Shown here: positions 1 to 6,643 of the stretch, piece after piece
Layout: every line of letters begins with the position of its first letter
Numbering within the stretch: position 1 is the stretch's first letter
Origin: JBDTNK01 sp039933775
GTDB lineage: Bacteria; Chloroflexota; Limnocylindria; QHBO01
NCBI GenBank assembly: GCA_039933775.1
Contig: JBDTNK010000074.1
Span: 1 to 9,379, forward strand
Length of the DNA: 9,379 nucleotides
Reading direction: 5' to 3'
Notes under the pieces: generated by a model
Databases searched by the model: none
What the model was told of the DNA's origin: nothing
What the model saw: only the letters and a program-made list of their open reading frames with translations
Translations under genes and position numbers: made by a program

Positions 1-525
1 AAAGATGCCGTGCAGGCGCTGCGGGTTGGCGCGCTGGAAGACGTTGTAGATCAGCACCATCAGGAAGAAGCCCGCGACGCCACCGATGATCGGCGATCCG
101 ACGAGCGGCAGCAGCACCTTGCCCACGATGCCGTCGATGTTCCACGAGCTGACGCCGACCGCGGCGAACGACGCCCCGAGCAGGCCGCCGATGAGCGCGT
201 GGCTGCTGGAGCTGGGGATCCCGAGCCGCCAGGTGAGCAGGTTCCAGGCGATCGCGCCGAGGAGCGCCGCGGCAACCACGGTCTGATTCGCATCGGTCGT
301 GTGCACGATCCCCGAGCCAACCGTCTTGGCCACCTCGGTACCGACCAGCGCCCCACCGAAGTTCGCCGCTGCGCTCATCGCGATCGCGATGCGCGGGCTC
401 AGCGCGCGGGTCGCGACGCTGGTGGCGATGGCGTTCGCGGTGTCGTGGAAGCCGTTGATGTAGTCGAACAGCACCGCCAGCGCGATGACGGCGACGAGCA
501 GCAGCGTGAAGCCTTCGGGCAGCAT
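1..525 (-). CDS. pit: PiT-family inorganic phosphate permease, N-terminal 175 residues (partial)
   Basis: This is a membrane permease that takes up inorganic phosphate, in this family by H+ or Na+ symport. My translation of the minus strand is open to the left edge, so the C-terminal part is outside the window. The N-terminal PiT (PHO-4) signature is clear: FDYINGFHDTANAIATSVAT at residues 20-39, followed by GIPSSSSHALIGGLLGA at 102-118. Hydrophobic segments lie at about 7-20, 45-62, 82-98, 108-124 and 137-160. The ATG at 525 was chosen because PiT proteins start with a short hydrophobic run just before FDYINGFHDTAN. No clear Shine-Dalgarno sequence precedes it. It lies 34 nt after the stop of the DUF47 gene on the same strand, so the two are probably co-transcribed and translation may be coupled. 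The family is certain; the transported ion pair is not visible. Confidence 0.95.
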   Translation of the reverse strand, partial: MLPEGFTLLLVAVIALAVLFDYINGFHDTANAIATSVATRALSPRIAIAMSAAANFGGALVGTEVAKTVGSGIVHTTDANQTVVAAALLGAIAWNLLTWRLGIPSSSSHALIGGLLGASFAAVGVSSWNIDGIVGKVLLPLVGSPIIGGVAGFFLMVLIYNVFQRANPQRLHGIF

Positions 526-559
526 CGATGTGTATCGGTCTAGCGCTTGGTGCGAGCCG

Positions 560-1177
560 TCACGCGTGCTTGACGAAGATGCGCTCGACGACGTTGGCCA
601 CGTCCTCGCACGCGTCGATCGTCTCCTCCAGCAGGTTGTAGACGTCCTTCCACTTGATCACGTTCATCGGGTCTTCGCCGTTCGAGAAGAGGCTGGCGAT
701 GGCGCGCCGCGTGATTCGGTCCCCGTCGTTCTCGAGCCGATGGATCTCGATCCAGTAGGGCTCCAGCTTCTTGAAATCGGTCAGGTGGCGCATCGCGGCC
801 ACGATCTGCTCGCACTGGCGGACGATGATGTCCGCCTGCTCGCTCGCCGCCGGCGTCGGATCGGTGACGCCGTACAGGACGCAGGTGTCGGCAACCTCCT
901 CGATGAGGTCGATGACGTCGTCCAGGCGGCTGATCAGCGCATGGATCTCCTCCCGATCGAATGGCGTGACGAACGTCTTCTCCAGCCGATGACCGATGTC
1001 GTGGCTGATCTCGTCGCCGCGGTGCTCGAGATCGATCAGCTGGCTCGCCAGCCGCTCCCGCTCGCCGTAGTTCTGGAAGAGGCTCTGCAGCAGACGCGCG
1101 CCGGCGAGCACGTTCTCGGCGTCGGTCACGAAGAGCTCGACGAACTTTTCGTCGCGCGGGATGAAGTTCAGACGCAT
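560..1177 (-). CDS. DUF47/PhoU-like protein, PiT transporter partner
   Basis: A 205-residue, mainly helical, charged cytoplasmic protein of the DUF47 (PhoU_div, TIGR00153-like) family. Members are usually encoded directly beside a PiT permease and are thought to regulate it, as PhoU does for Pst. Family-typical stretches include HRGDEISHDIGHRLEKTFVT near residues 52-71, the D-R-E-E-I-H-A-L-I-S-R-L-D-D-V-I-D segment just after it, and a C-terminal W-K-D-V-Y-N-L-L-E-E-T-I-D-A-C-E-D-V-A-N-V segment; the acidic repeats recall PhoU metal-binding motifs. The length is normal for the family. The ATG at 1177 is preceded by a strong GGAGGA ribosome site (about 1182-1187), which fixes the start. It is the first gene of a two-gene operon with the PiT permease. 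I saw no convincing Pho box upstream. Confidence 0.93.
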   Translation of the reverse strand: MRLNFIPRDEKFVELFVTDAENVLAGARLLQSLFQNYGERERLASQLIDLEHRGDEISHDIGHRLEKTFVTPFDREEIHALISRLDDVIDLIEEVADTCVLYGVTDPTPAASEQADIIVRQCEQIVAAMRHLTDFKKLEPYWIEIHRLENDGDRITRRAIASLFSNGEDPMNVIKWKDVYNLLEETIDACEDVANVVERIFVKHA

Positions 1178-1287
1178 CGGTCCTCCGGACGGGCGGTGGC
1201 TGGCGAGCAGCTCAGGGTGGGCGACGACAGCCTACGCGGTTTTTGCGTTCGCGCGCGTGGCTTGCGCGATGGCGCAGAATGGCGCCG

Positions 1288-1752
1288 ATGACCGACACCG
1301 AATTTGCGCACGACCCGGACCATCTGCTGCATCGCGAGCACCAGGCCTGGGACGAGCTGTGGGGCCTCGTCCGCAGCCTCACCCCCGAGGAGCGCGAGCG
1401 GCCCGGCTACTTCGCCGACGACAATTGGTCGGTCAAGGACATGCTTGCCCACATCGGCACCTGGATGGCGCAGGCGGCCGCGGTCATCGCGCAGGTTCGC
1501 GCAAATACGCACCGTCCCGAGGAGCTCGACATCGACGCCATGAATGCGCAGTTCCTGGCCGCCATGCGCGACATGTCCTGGTCGACCGTCGAGACGCAGG
1601 CACTCGCCGCCCGGGGCCAGATGCTCGGCGCGCTGCGCCAGCTCACCGATCCCGACGAAGTGTCCGAATCGTGGGTCCGCAAGTCCGGCCCCGACCATTA
1701 CGACGAGCACCTGCCGCGCCTGCGTGAATGGGTTGCGGAGCTCCACGCCTAG
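1288..1752 (+). CDS. DinB-fold protein (first of two)
   Basis: A 154-residue protein of the DinB/YfiT four-helix-bundle superfamily, often annotated as DinB or maleylpyruvate-isomerase N-terminal domain. Members bind a metal through three histidines, and many act as thiol-dependent (bacillithiol or mycothiol) transferases; the substrate here is unknown. The three-His pattern is visible: H55 in WSVKDMLAHIGTW, then H137 and H141 in HYDEH (H-x3-H). W47 and W59 flank the first histidine, as is common in the family. The ATG at 1288 was preferred over in-frame starts at 1243 and 1279, because the protein aligns sensibly from here and a weak -10-like CAGAAT lies 7 nt upstream. No Shine-Dalgarno site is seen. 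It is divergent from the DUF47 gene and convergent with the small acidic gene, whose stop is 6 nt away. Confidence 0.85.
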   Translation: MTDTEFAHDPDHLLHREHQAWDELWGLVRSLTPEERERPGYFADDNWSVKDMLAHIGTWMAQAAAVIAQVRANTHRPEELDIDAMNAQFLAAMRDMSWSTVETQALAARGQMLGALRQLTDPDEVSESWVRKSGPDHYDEHLPRLREWVAELHA

Positions 1753-1758
1753 GTCGCG

Positions 1759-1926
1759 TCAGGTCGGGCGTTCTGGATCGCGTGGAATGCCCTCGCCCTG
1801 GCGAGCCATGGCGTCCTCGTCTTCGCCCATCTGCTCACGCGTGCCCTCGGGCACGTTGGCCACGTCGCCCTCGGTCATCTCCGGGTCGTGGCTCAGGTCC
1901 TGTGGGTCTTTGCGCTGGTCGGTCAT
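1759..1926 (-). CDS. small acidic hydrophilic protein, function unknown
   Basis: A 55-residue protein dominated by D, E, P, R, Q and G, with no hydrophobic core, cysteines or membrane segment, so it is probably disordered. I do not recognise a named family. Two similar short stretches, DPQDLSHDPEMTEGDV and ARQGEGIPRDPERPT, surround a central EGTREQMGEDED. The open frame extends further upstream to 2376, but that part overlaps the DinB gene on the other strand and looks like a shadow. The ATG at 1926 is preferred because a good GAGGAAG ribosome site sits just before it (about 1930-1936). It is convergent with the first DinB gene and divergent from the second. It could be a stress-type hydrophilic protein, but this is only a guess from composition. 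Confidence 0.6.
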   Translation of the reverse strand: MTDQRKDPQDLSHDPEMTEGDVANVPEGTREQMGEDEDAMARQGEGIPRDPERPT

Positions 1927-1994
1927 CGCTTCCTCGTCGTGCGGCTGAGTGGGCAAGCGTCGAGCACAGATCGTGCCGTCACGCGATCGCCGCG

Positions 1995-2000
1995 TAGGAT
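1995..2000 (+). promoter_or_regulatory. -10 element, leaderless promoter of second DinB gene
   Basis: TAGGAT lies exactly 7 nt before the ATG at 2008, so transcription would begin at or next to the start codon. No Shine-Dalgarno site is present. I see no good -35 box. The same spacing recurs at three other genes in the window. Confidence 0.5.
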
Positions 2001-2007
2001 TGGTCGC

Positions 2008-2556
2008 ATGAGCGACTTCATCCCCGAAACGACCGACCTGCTGCGACGAACCCCCGAGCTGCTCCGTGTACTGCTCACCGACCTGCCGGACAGATGGACG
2101 GCTACCCCCGACACGGCCGATGGCTGGCGCCCGCGCGATGTCGTCGGACATCTCATCACCGGCGAGCTCAACAACTGGATCGAACGCACCGGGCGCATCC
2201 TCGATGCCGGCACCTCGCGGCCATTCGACACGTTCGACCGTCTGGCGATGCGCGACCGCAACAGCGACGCGACGCTGAACGAGCTGATCGAGCGGTTCGC
2301 GGAGCTCCGGACGCGAAACCTCGCGCGGCTGGGCGAGCTCGTCGCGGAATCGGACCTCGACCGGCGCGGCCTGCACCCATCGCTGGGCGAGGTGACGCTC
2401 CGGGAGCTGCTAGCGACGTGGGCCGTGCATGACCTCGATCACATCGGTCAGATCTTCGCCGGCCTTGCCGGCTCGCATGACGCTGACGTCGGACCGTGGA
2501 AGGCGAACCTGGGGATGCTGCTGCGTCGCGAGAATCCGTCCGCGGTGGCCGGCTGA
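2008..2556 (+). CDS. DinB-fold protein (second), maleylpyruvate-isomerase-like
   Basis: A 182-residue DinB-superfamily protein, closest in style to the DinB_2 group. The metal-site histidines are visible: H48 in VVGHLITGE near the N-terminus, and H141 and H145 in VHDLDHIGQ near the C-terminus. The L-R-E-L-L-A-T-W-A-V-H-D-L-D-H segment is typical. The reaction is unknown; relatives are metal-dependent thiol transferases or uncharacterised. An upstream in-frame ATG at 1888 was rejected: it would overlap the small acidic gene and add 40 residues that do not fit the family. The ATG at 2008 follows a TAGGAT -10 element by 7 nt, consistent with a leaderless mRNA. The stop codon overlaps the start of the DUF2652 gene by one base (TGATG), so the two form an operon with likely translational coupling. 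Confidence 0.88.
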   Translation: MSDFIPETTDLLRRTPELLRVLLTDLPDRWTATPDTADGWRPRDVVGHLITGELNNWIERTGRILDAGTSRPFDTFDRLAMRDRNSDATLNELIERFAELRTRNLARLGELVAESDLDRRGLHPSLGEVTLRELLATWAVHDLDHIGQIFAGLAGSHDADVGPWKANLGMLLRRENPSAVAG

Positions 2557-3212
2557 TGGTCGTGAGCACCAAAGCTCCGAGTGCGGCCAGCGGGCTGCTC
2601 CTCCTCGCTGACATCGGCGGCTACACCTCCTTCCTGCGCGCCGTCGAGGAGGCCCACCGGAAGGATGCCTTTGCCGGCGGCGCGGTCCCGCCGGCCTACG
2701 CGCTGGTCTCCAGCCTGCTCGACGGCATCGTCGAGGCCATCGTCCCGCCGTTCACGCTTTCGAAGCTCGAGGGCGATGCGGTCTTCGCCTGGGCCGAGGA
2801 GGCCGAAGATCTGCCCCGAGGGCCTGCGCTGCTGGCGTGCCTCGCCGCGTGCCACGCCGATTTCCGGCATCGGCTCGAGGGCGTCAGCGAGGTCTGGACC
2901 TGCCGCTGCGATGCCTGCGCGCGGGTGGATGCGCTGGAGCTGAAGTTCGTCCTGCACGCCGGAGCGTTTGTGGTGCAGTCGATCGCGGGCAGAACCGAGC
3001 TCGTCGGGCCCGAGGTCGTCATGGCGCATCGCCTCCTCAAGACCGGAGCGGCTGCGCTGTTCGGGCATGGTGCCTACGCGCTGATGACCGATGCGGCGGC
3101 ACGCCGCTTCGACGTACCGACCGCGGGCTCGCTGTTGCTGGTGGAGACGATCGAGCACTATCCGCCGGTCGATCTCCACGTCTTCTCGCTGCTCGATTCG
3201 GCCGCGGCCTGA
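2556..3212 (+). CDS. DUF2652 protein, class III nucleotidyl-cyclase-like
   Basis: A 218-residue protein of the DUF2652 family, which shares the class III adenylate/guanylate cyclase fold. The two positions that carry the metal-binding aspartates in true cyclases appear to be present: D19 in LLLADIGGYTSFL and D74 in KLEGDAVFAWA. A later segment, LVGPEVVMAHRLLK (149-162), matches the region that follows the active site in cyclases. A cysteine cluster C116-x-C118-x2-C121 might bind a metal and seems typical of the family. Cyclase activity has not been established for this family as far as I know. The start at 2556 overlaps the DinB stop by one base. The frame is open back to 2496, but ADIGGYT near the N-terminus fits the shorter form. 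A partial ribosome site, GGTGG (2544-2548), lies 7 nt upstream. Confidence 0.88.
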   Translation: MVVSTKAPSAASGLLLLADIGGYTSFLRAVEEAHRKDAFAGGAVPPAYALVSSLLDGIVEAIVPPFTLSKLEGDAVFAWAEEAEDLPRGPALLACLAACHADFRHRLEGVSEVWTCRCDACARVDALELKFVLHAGAFVVQSIAGRTELVGPEVVMAHRLLKTGAAALFGHGAYALMTDAAARRFDVPTAGSLLLVETIEHYPPVDLHVFSLLDSAAA

Positions 3213-3270
3213 GCCCCTGTCGGTCGTTGCGGGGAGGATCCATCTGCCGTCGCCGGCTGAGCGATGCTCC

Positions 3271-4347
3271 TCAGGCGACCGGAAGCCTGAACCAGAACCG
3301 CGTCGTACCGGCCGTCGAGCTGACGCCGACGTCGCCGCCCGCGTTCTCGACGAGCTCTTTCACGATCGCGAGCCCGATGCCCGCGCCGCCGCTCGCGCGA
3401 TCGCGCGATGGATCGGCGCGATAGAAGCGCTCGAAGAGATGCGGCAGATGCCGCGCGGGAATCGTCGTTCCGGGATTCGTGACCGAGGTTGTCACGGCGT
3501 CATGCGCACGTTCAGCACGGACGCGGATCCAGCCTCCGGCCGCGGTGTACCGCATCGCATTCTGGAGCAGGTTCGCCAGCGCCTGCGCCACGTGATCGGG
3601 ATCGGCCGCCACTGCGACGGCCCCTGGTGGCAGCTCGAGCTCGAATGACACACCGCGGGCGATGGCGGTCGGGCGCGCCAGCTCGACCGTTGCGCGGACG
3701 ACCTGTGCGACATCGGCGCGAACCCCGTGGGATGGACGCTCGATCCCCGCATCCGCGAGGTCGTCGAGCGACGCCGAGAGACGCACCAGGCGCTCCGCCT
3801 CCTCCCACAGCGACTCGAAGATCGCGCGATCCGCGGCGAGGACACCGTCGCGCAGCCCCTCGAGATAGCCCTTCAGATTCGTCAGCGGCGTACGCAGCTC
3901 GTGCGCCGCGTTCATGATCAATTCCCGGCGCCGACGTTCCTGGTCCGCAAGGCTGCTCGTCATCGCGTTGAACGAATCCGCGAGGCTGATGAGTTCATCC
4001 GGTCCTCGACGCTCCACCCGAGCAGCGAGGTCACCGGACGCAATCCGTCGAGCCGCTCGCGTCATCTCACGCAACGGCTGCGCGATCCGCTGTCCGACGA
4101 CGGCTGCCAGCAGGGCTGCCATTAGGACCGATGCCGCCGCCGCGATCGCGAGCACGGCGAGCACCGTTGATCCGAACATCGCTTCGGCATCAGCAGACGT
4201 TTCGCCGAGGCTCGACATGAGATCCATGAAAAGCCGTCCACCGATGACCGCGATCCCGATCGAGATGATCGTGATGGCAACGACGGCCACGGCCAGCGCC
4301 GCGATCGCGATTCGCGCGGCGATCCCCGAGCCGAGGAGCCGGTTCAC
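3271..4347 (-). CDS. sensor histidine kinase (HAMP, HisKA, HATPase)
   Basis: A 358-residue membrane histidine kinase of the BaeS/CusS-like type. Transmembrane helices are at about 12-37 and 58-84, separated by only about 20 extracytoplasmic residues. HAMP spans about 85-137. HisKA follows with phospho-acceptor H149 in NAAHELRTPLTNLKG. The ATPase domain has the N-box at ANLLQNAMRYT (N263), a G1 box reading VTNPGTTIP (289-297) instead of the common D-x-G-x-G, an F-box-like LFERFYRADPSRDR and a G2 box GAGIGLAIVK (321-330). An N-P-G form of the G1 box is known to me from heavy-metal-type sensor kinases, so the enzyme is probably active. The GTG start overlaps the regulator stop by 4 nt (GTGA), so it is the third gene of the secreted-protein/regulator/kinase operon. 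The very short loop suggests it senses within the membrane or through a partner protein. Confidence 0.95.
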   Translation of the reverse strand: MNRLLGSGIAARIAIAALAVAVVAITIISIGIAVIGGRLFMDLMSSLGETSADAEAMFGSTVLAVLAIAAAASVLMAALLAAVVGQRIAQPLREMTRAARRIASGDLAARVERRGPDELISLADSFNAMTSSLADQERRRRELIMNAAHELRTPLTNLKGYLEGLRDGVLAADRAIFESLWEEAERLVRLSASLDDLADAGIERPSHGVRADVAQVVRATVELARPTAIARGVSFELELPPGAVAVAADPDHVAQALANLLQNAMRYTAAGGWIRVRAERAHDAVTTSVTNPGTTIPARHLPHLFERFYRADPSRDRASGGAGIGLAIVKELVENAGGDVGVSSTAGTTRFWFRLPVA

Positions 4348-5069
4348 GGCGTTGCCCCCACACCGGCCGCTCGATAGCCGACGCCGCGCACCGTCGCGAT
4401 GTACGTAGGCCGCGCCGGGTCGTCGCCCAGCTTGGCTCGCAGCCGGCGCACGTGTGCATCGATGCTGCGGTCGAGCACGTCGCCGTCATCGGTCCCGTGA
4501 ATCGCGTCGAGGAGGTGTTCACGTGTCAGGACGCGGCCATCGCCCTCGAGCAGCACGGCGAGCAGCGCCAGCTCGACCCGCGTCAGCGAGAGCGGCACGC
4601 CGTGGAGGAGCGCCTCCTGGCGCTCGATGTCAACGGTCAGAGAGCCCCGGGTGATCGTGCCGCGCGCGGGGCGATCGGCCGTGCCGGGGTGCGGCGGGCG
4701 CAGCAGGCGTTGGACACGCAGAACAAGCTCCGCGGGGGAGAAGGGCTTCGTGACGTAGTCGTCCGCACCCTCGAGGAGCCCGGCGATTCGGTCCTGCGCC
4801 GCGCCACGGGCCGAGAGGATGAGGACCGGCGTGCGATCTCGCCGCCGAATGGCCCGCAGGATTGCCATGCCGTCCACCTGGGGCAGCATGAGGTCGAGGA
4901 TGACGAGGGCCGGCTCGTCGAGGGCGAGCGCGGCGAGGGCCGCATTGCCATCGTGCGCGGCAACGACACGGTATCCCTCGCGCTCGAGGTAAACGCGGAC
5001 GAGCTGCGCGATTTTCGCGTCGTCGTCGACGACGAGGATGGGGCGCGTCGAACGATTCACTGCCTCCAT
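4344..5069 (-). CDS. OmpR/PhoB-family response regulator
   Basis: A DNA-binding response regulator, 241 residues if the ATG is used. The receiver domain (about 9-122) has the acidic pocket D15-D16-D17, the phosphorylation site D59 in LVILDLMLPQVDG, S86 and K108 in DDYVTKPF. The winged helix (about 140-235) ends with DVLDRSIDAHVRRLRAKLGDD and YIATVRGVGYR, typical of OmpR-type regulators. It overlaps the kinase gene by 4 nt, so the two are cognate partners. The start is uncertain by three codons: the ATG at 5069 has no ribosome site, while a GTG at 5060 lies 7 nt after a TACGAT -10 element and would give a leaderless message. I keep the ATG as the outer limit because readthrough from the upstream gene could use it. 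The obvious candidate target is the direct-repeat cluster upstream of the operon (5593-5630). Confidence 0.96.
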   Translation of the reverse strand: MEAVNRSTRPILVVDDDAKIAQLVRVYLEREGYRVVAAHDGNAALAALALDEPALVILDLMLPQVDGMAILRAIRRRDRTPVLILSARGAAQDRIAGLLEGADDYVTKPFSPAELVLRVQRLLRPPHPGTADRPARGTITRGSLTVDIERQEALLHGVPLSLTRVELALLAVLLEGDGRVLTREHLLDAIHGTDDGDVLDRSIDAHVRRLRAKLGDDPARPTYIATVRGVGYRAAGVGATP

Positions 5070-5073
5070 CGTA
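5068..5073 (-). promoter_or_regulatory. -10 element, possible internal promoter of response regulator
   Basis: On the minus strand TACGAT overlaps the ATG at 5069 and is followed after 7 nt (GGAGGCA) by a GTG codon at 5060. This is the same geometry as at 2008, 7324 and 9202. No recognisable -35 box precedes it; that region lies within the hairpin at 5079-5114. Confidence 0.35.
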
Positions 5074-5078
5074 CGAGG

Positions 5079-5114
5079 GACCGCCAGCGGCGCGTCGGTG
5101 CGCCGCCGGCGGTC
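5079..5114 (-). terminator. strong hairpin between secreted-protein gene and response regulator
   Basis: GACCGCC (5079-5085) pairs with GGCGGTC (5108-5114) and GCGGCGC (5087-5093) with GCGCCGC (5100-5106). One A/C mismatch interrupts the 15-position stem, and the loop is 6 nt. It starts 8 nt after the secreted-protein stop, read leftward. There is no T-tract, so it may be an attenuator, a partial terminator or an mRNA 3'-end stabiliser rather than a full terminator. Confidence 0.5.
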
Positions 5115-5121
5115 ATCGGGC

Positions 5122-5532
5122 TCAGTGTCCGTTGGGCACGCGATTGACGGTGCACACGAAGTACTTCACCGGCGTCGTCCCGATGCTGAGCAGGCCGGCG
5201 TCGGCGTACGCGAAGATCTGCGCGTCGCTGGTCAACTGCATCGGCGTCGTGTTCCAGGTGATGGGCAGGACCATCCAGCGGCCACCGTTGAAGTCGCGAT
5301 CGCCTGGCTTGGCCTCTGCGACGTTGATCAGGCCGTCGCCGAGCGCGTAGATCCGGTCGAACGACTGCTCGGGCGCACCCGTGCCCGAGAGGTCGGTCGG
5401 CGTGGCGATCGTCCGGTATCGGGCTCCGTCGATGTAGAACGAGAGACTGGGCGGTCCACCCGCGGCGGCGGCGCTGACAGAGAGCGTCAGCAGCGTTGCG
5501 GCGGCGAGGAGAGCGGCAAGGGACCTTCGCAT
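5122..5532 (-). CDS. secreted protein of unknown function
   Basis: A 136-residue exported protein. A Sec signal peptide is clear: MRRS, a hydrophobic stretch at about 5-20, then SAAAAGG with likely cleavage near residue 24. The mature part of about 112 residues has no membrane helix and a single cysteine (in YFVCTVNR), so no lipobox and no disulphide pair. It is rich in G, D and T, with repeated short aromatic-containing stretches (SFYIDGARYRTI, FDRIYALGDGLI, FNGGRWMVLPITW, AQIFAYADAGLL), suggesting a small beta-rich domain. I do not recognise a named family. The ATG at 5532 is preceded by a strong GGAGGAAG site. The gene is first in a minus-strand run with the response regulator and histidine kinase, 52 nt upstream of the regulator, so it may be a target or sensory partner of that system. 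Tandem 11-bp repeats lie about 60 nt upstream. Confidence 0.85.
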   Translation of the reverse strand: MRRSLAALLAAATLLTLSVSAAAAGGPPSLSFYIDGARYRTIATPTDLSGTGAPEQSFDRIYALGDGLINVAEAKPGDRDFNGGRWMVLPITWNTTPMQLTSDAQIFAYADAGLLSIGTTPVKYFVCTVNRVPNGH

Positions 5533-5592
5533 GGATCTTCCTCCAGGTTCGGTTTCGGCAACTGCCGTGGACTGAACCCTCGCGTCGCTTGG

Positions 5593-5630
5593 TGACGGTT
5601 CGATGACCGTTGCGTGACGGTTGCGTGACG
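5593..5630 (-). promoter_or_regulatory. tandem 11-bp direct repeats, probable response-regulator boxes
   Basis: On the plus strand three consecutive 11-mers read TGACGGTTCGA (5593-5603), TGACCGTTGCG (5604-5614) and TGACGGTTGCG (5615-5625), followed by TGACG of a fourth. Read on the minus strand the unit is CGCAACCGTCA. OmpR/PhoB-family regulators bind head-to-tail to direct repeats with 11-bp period. The cluster lies about 60-100 nt upstream of the secreted-protein ATG, where an activator would bind. A weak -10-like TTCAGT lies at 5576-5571. Autoregulation by the adjacent regulator is an inference. Confidence 0.65.
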
Positions 5631-5703
5631 TGGAGGCCGCGCGTCAGCCGGAGCGGTGTACCGTCGATCGAGACGCTCAGCCAACTGGGCGGACCGTGGG
5701 CGC

Positions 5704-6636
5704 TCAGCTCGGAGCGCTGCCTGGCGATTCGCGTTCTCGGCCGGCGGCGCGCAGCACTCGCATGGCGCGAAGCGTGTTCCATCGGCTCGGCTCGCCCTCA
5801 CGTTCGCCGGTCTCGAGCTCGAGCTGATCGGGGTGCGGGTTCTCGAGGAGCCATCGGCCGTCCGCATCGCGCTTCGACTCGACGATGCTGAGCGCTTCGG
5901 CGGCCCGCTCGTCGCCCAATGCGTCCGCGACGCGCAGATAGTCGAGCGCTCGCAAGAGGTCGTAGTGATAGCCAGTCGGGAACGAGAGCCGGGTGAACGC
6001 CGGGTCGATGATCTCGCCCGTCGACAGCCGGCGCAGCAGGCCGCGCCGGAGCAGGTACTCCTGCCCGCGCCGCCGCGCCATGTTCGCCTGGACCGTGCCG
6101 CCGGTTGTTCGCTCGTACTCCAGCAGCCCCTCGAGCACGTTGATCGTCGTGTGAAATGACCCTACGGTCGCGCCGTTCTCCTGCTCGCAGTTCCATCCAC
6201 CATCGGCCATCTGCTCGCCCAGGAGCCGGTCGACGACGCGCTGCACGTCCTGCCCGAAGTAGGCGCCCACCGCCGCTACCCTGCCGTTGATGCAGGGCTC
6301 GACCTCGCCGACGAAGAACGGGTTGTCGTCCCACCAGTGCCAGGTGACCCGGTCACGCACCAGCGCGACCGCGCGACGAGCCTGGTCATCGTGCGGATCG
6401 AGACCCATCTCTCGCAGCCAGAGCAGCGTCATCATGCAGGTCCACTCGGGGTTCGTCGGATCGCCGCCCCATTGGCCGTCAGGTGTTTGAGCGGCCAGCA
6501 GCTGCGAACCGCATCCGACGGTCCCGATCCTCGCACGCTCGCGCACGATGTCGTGGGCGGGGGCATCGGTCAGATCACGGAGCACCTGCCAGCGAATGGC
6601 GGGGTCGGCGTCGAGCAGCCAGTCGATGACGTTCAC
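5704..6636 (-). CDS. squalene-cyclase/prenyltransferase-like alpha-toroid protein
   Basis: A protein of about 310 residues, predicted alpha/alpha toroid of the terpene cyclase/prenyltransferase superfamily and often annotated as squalene cyclase. Three QW-like motifs are visible (numbered from the GTG at 6636): QTPDGQW (50-56), QMADGGW (142-148) and SKRDADGRW (about 254-262). The D-x-D-D proton-donor motif of squalene-hopene cyclases is absent, and the length is about half of theirs, so cyclase activity is doubtful. No membrane segment or signal peptide is seen. The open frame begins with a GTG at 6660, overlapping the upstream hydrolase by 17 nt. I prefer the GTG at 6636: a GAGGA site, overlapping the hydrolase stop codon, stands just before it, and the protein then starts at VIDWLLDADPAIRWQV, as is usual in this group. 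It is the second gene of an operon with the hydrolase. Confidence 0.82.
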   Translation of the reverse strand: MNVIDWLLDADPAIRWQVLRDLTDAPAHDIVRERARIGTVGCGSQLLAAQTPDGQWGGDPTNPEWTCMMTLLWLREMGLDPHDDQARRAVALVRDRVTWHWWDDNPFFVGEVEPCINGRVAAVGAYFGQDVQRVVDRLLGEQMADGGWNCEQENGATVGSFHTTINVLEGLLEYERTTGGTVQANMARRRGQEYLLRRGLLRRLSTGEIIDPAFTRLSFPTGYHYDLLRALDYLRVADALGDERAAEALSIVESKRDADGRWLLENPHPDQLELETGEREGEPSRWNTLRAMRVLRAAGRERESPGSAPS

Positions 6637-6643
6637 GTCGTCC

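Noticed and set aside
1229..1234. TAGGCT on the minus strand as a -10 box for the DUF47-pit operon.
   Set aside because: It fits TAnnnT and lies about 50 nt upstream of the start, but no -35 box or conserved element supports it.
485..1291. Long plus-strand frame (268 codons) opposite the DUF47 gene.
   Set aside because: It is an antisense shadow; the minus-strand DUF47 product has clear family motifs and a strong ribosome site.
1983..1990. GCGATCGC palindrome between the divergent acidic-protein and DinB genes.
   Set aside because: A single 8-bp palindrome in GC-rich DNA is expected by chance; no second copy in phase was seen.
3213..3270. Possible bidirectional terminator between the convergent DUF2652 and kinase genes.
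   Set aside because: Only short 4-5 bp stems (CCCC/GGGG; CTGAG/CTCAG) without T-tracts could be drawn.
3289..3295. Degenerate ATPase features in the histidine kinase, in particular a G1 box VTNPGTTIP (codons around 3457-3483) lacking the usual D-x-G-x-G, as a sign of an inactive kinase.
   Set aside because: An N-P-G variant is familiar from heavy-metal-type sensor kinases, and the H, N, F and G2 boxes are intact.
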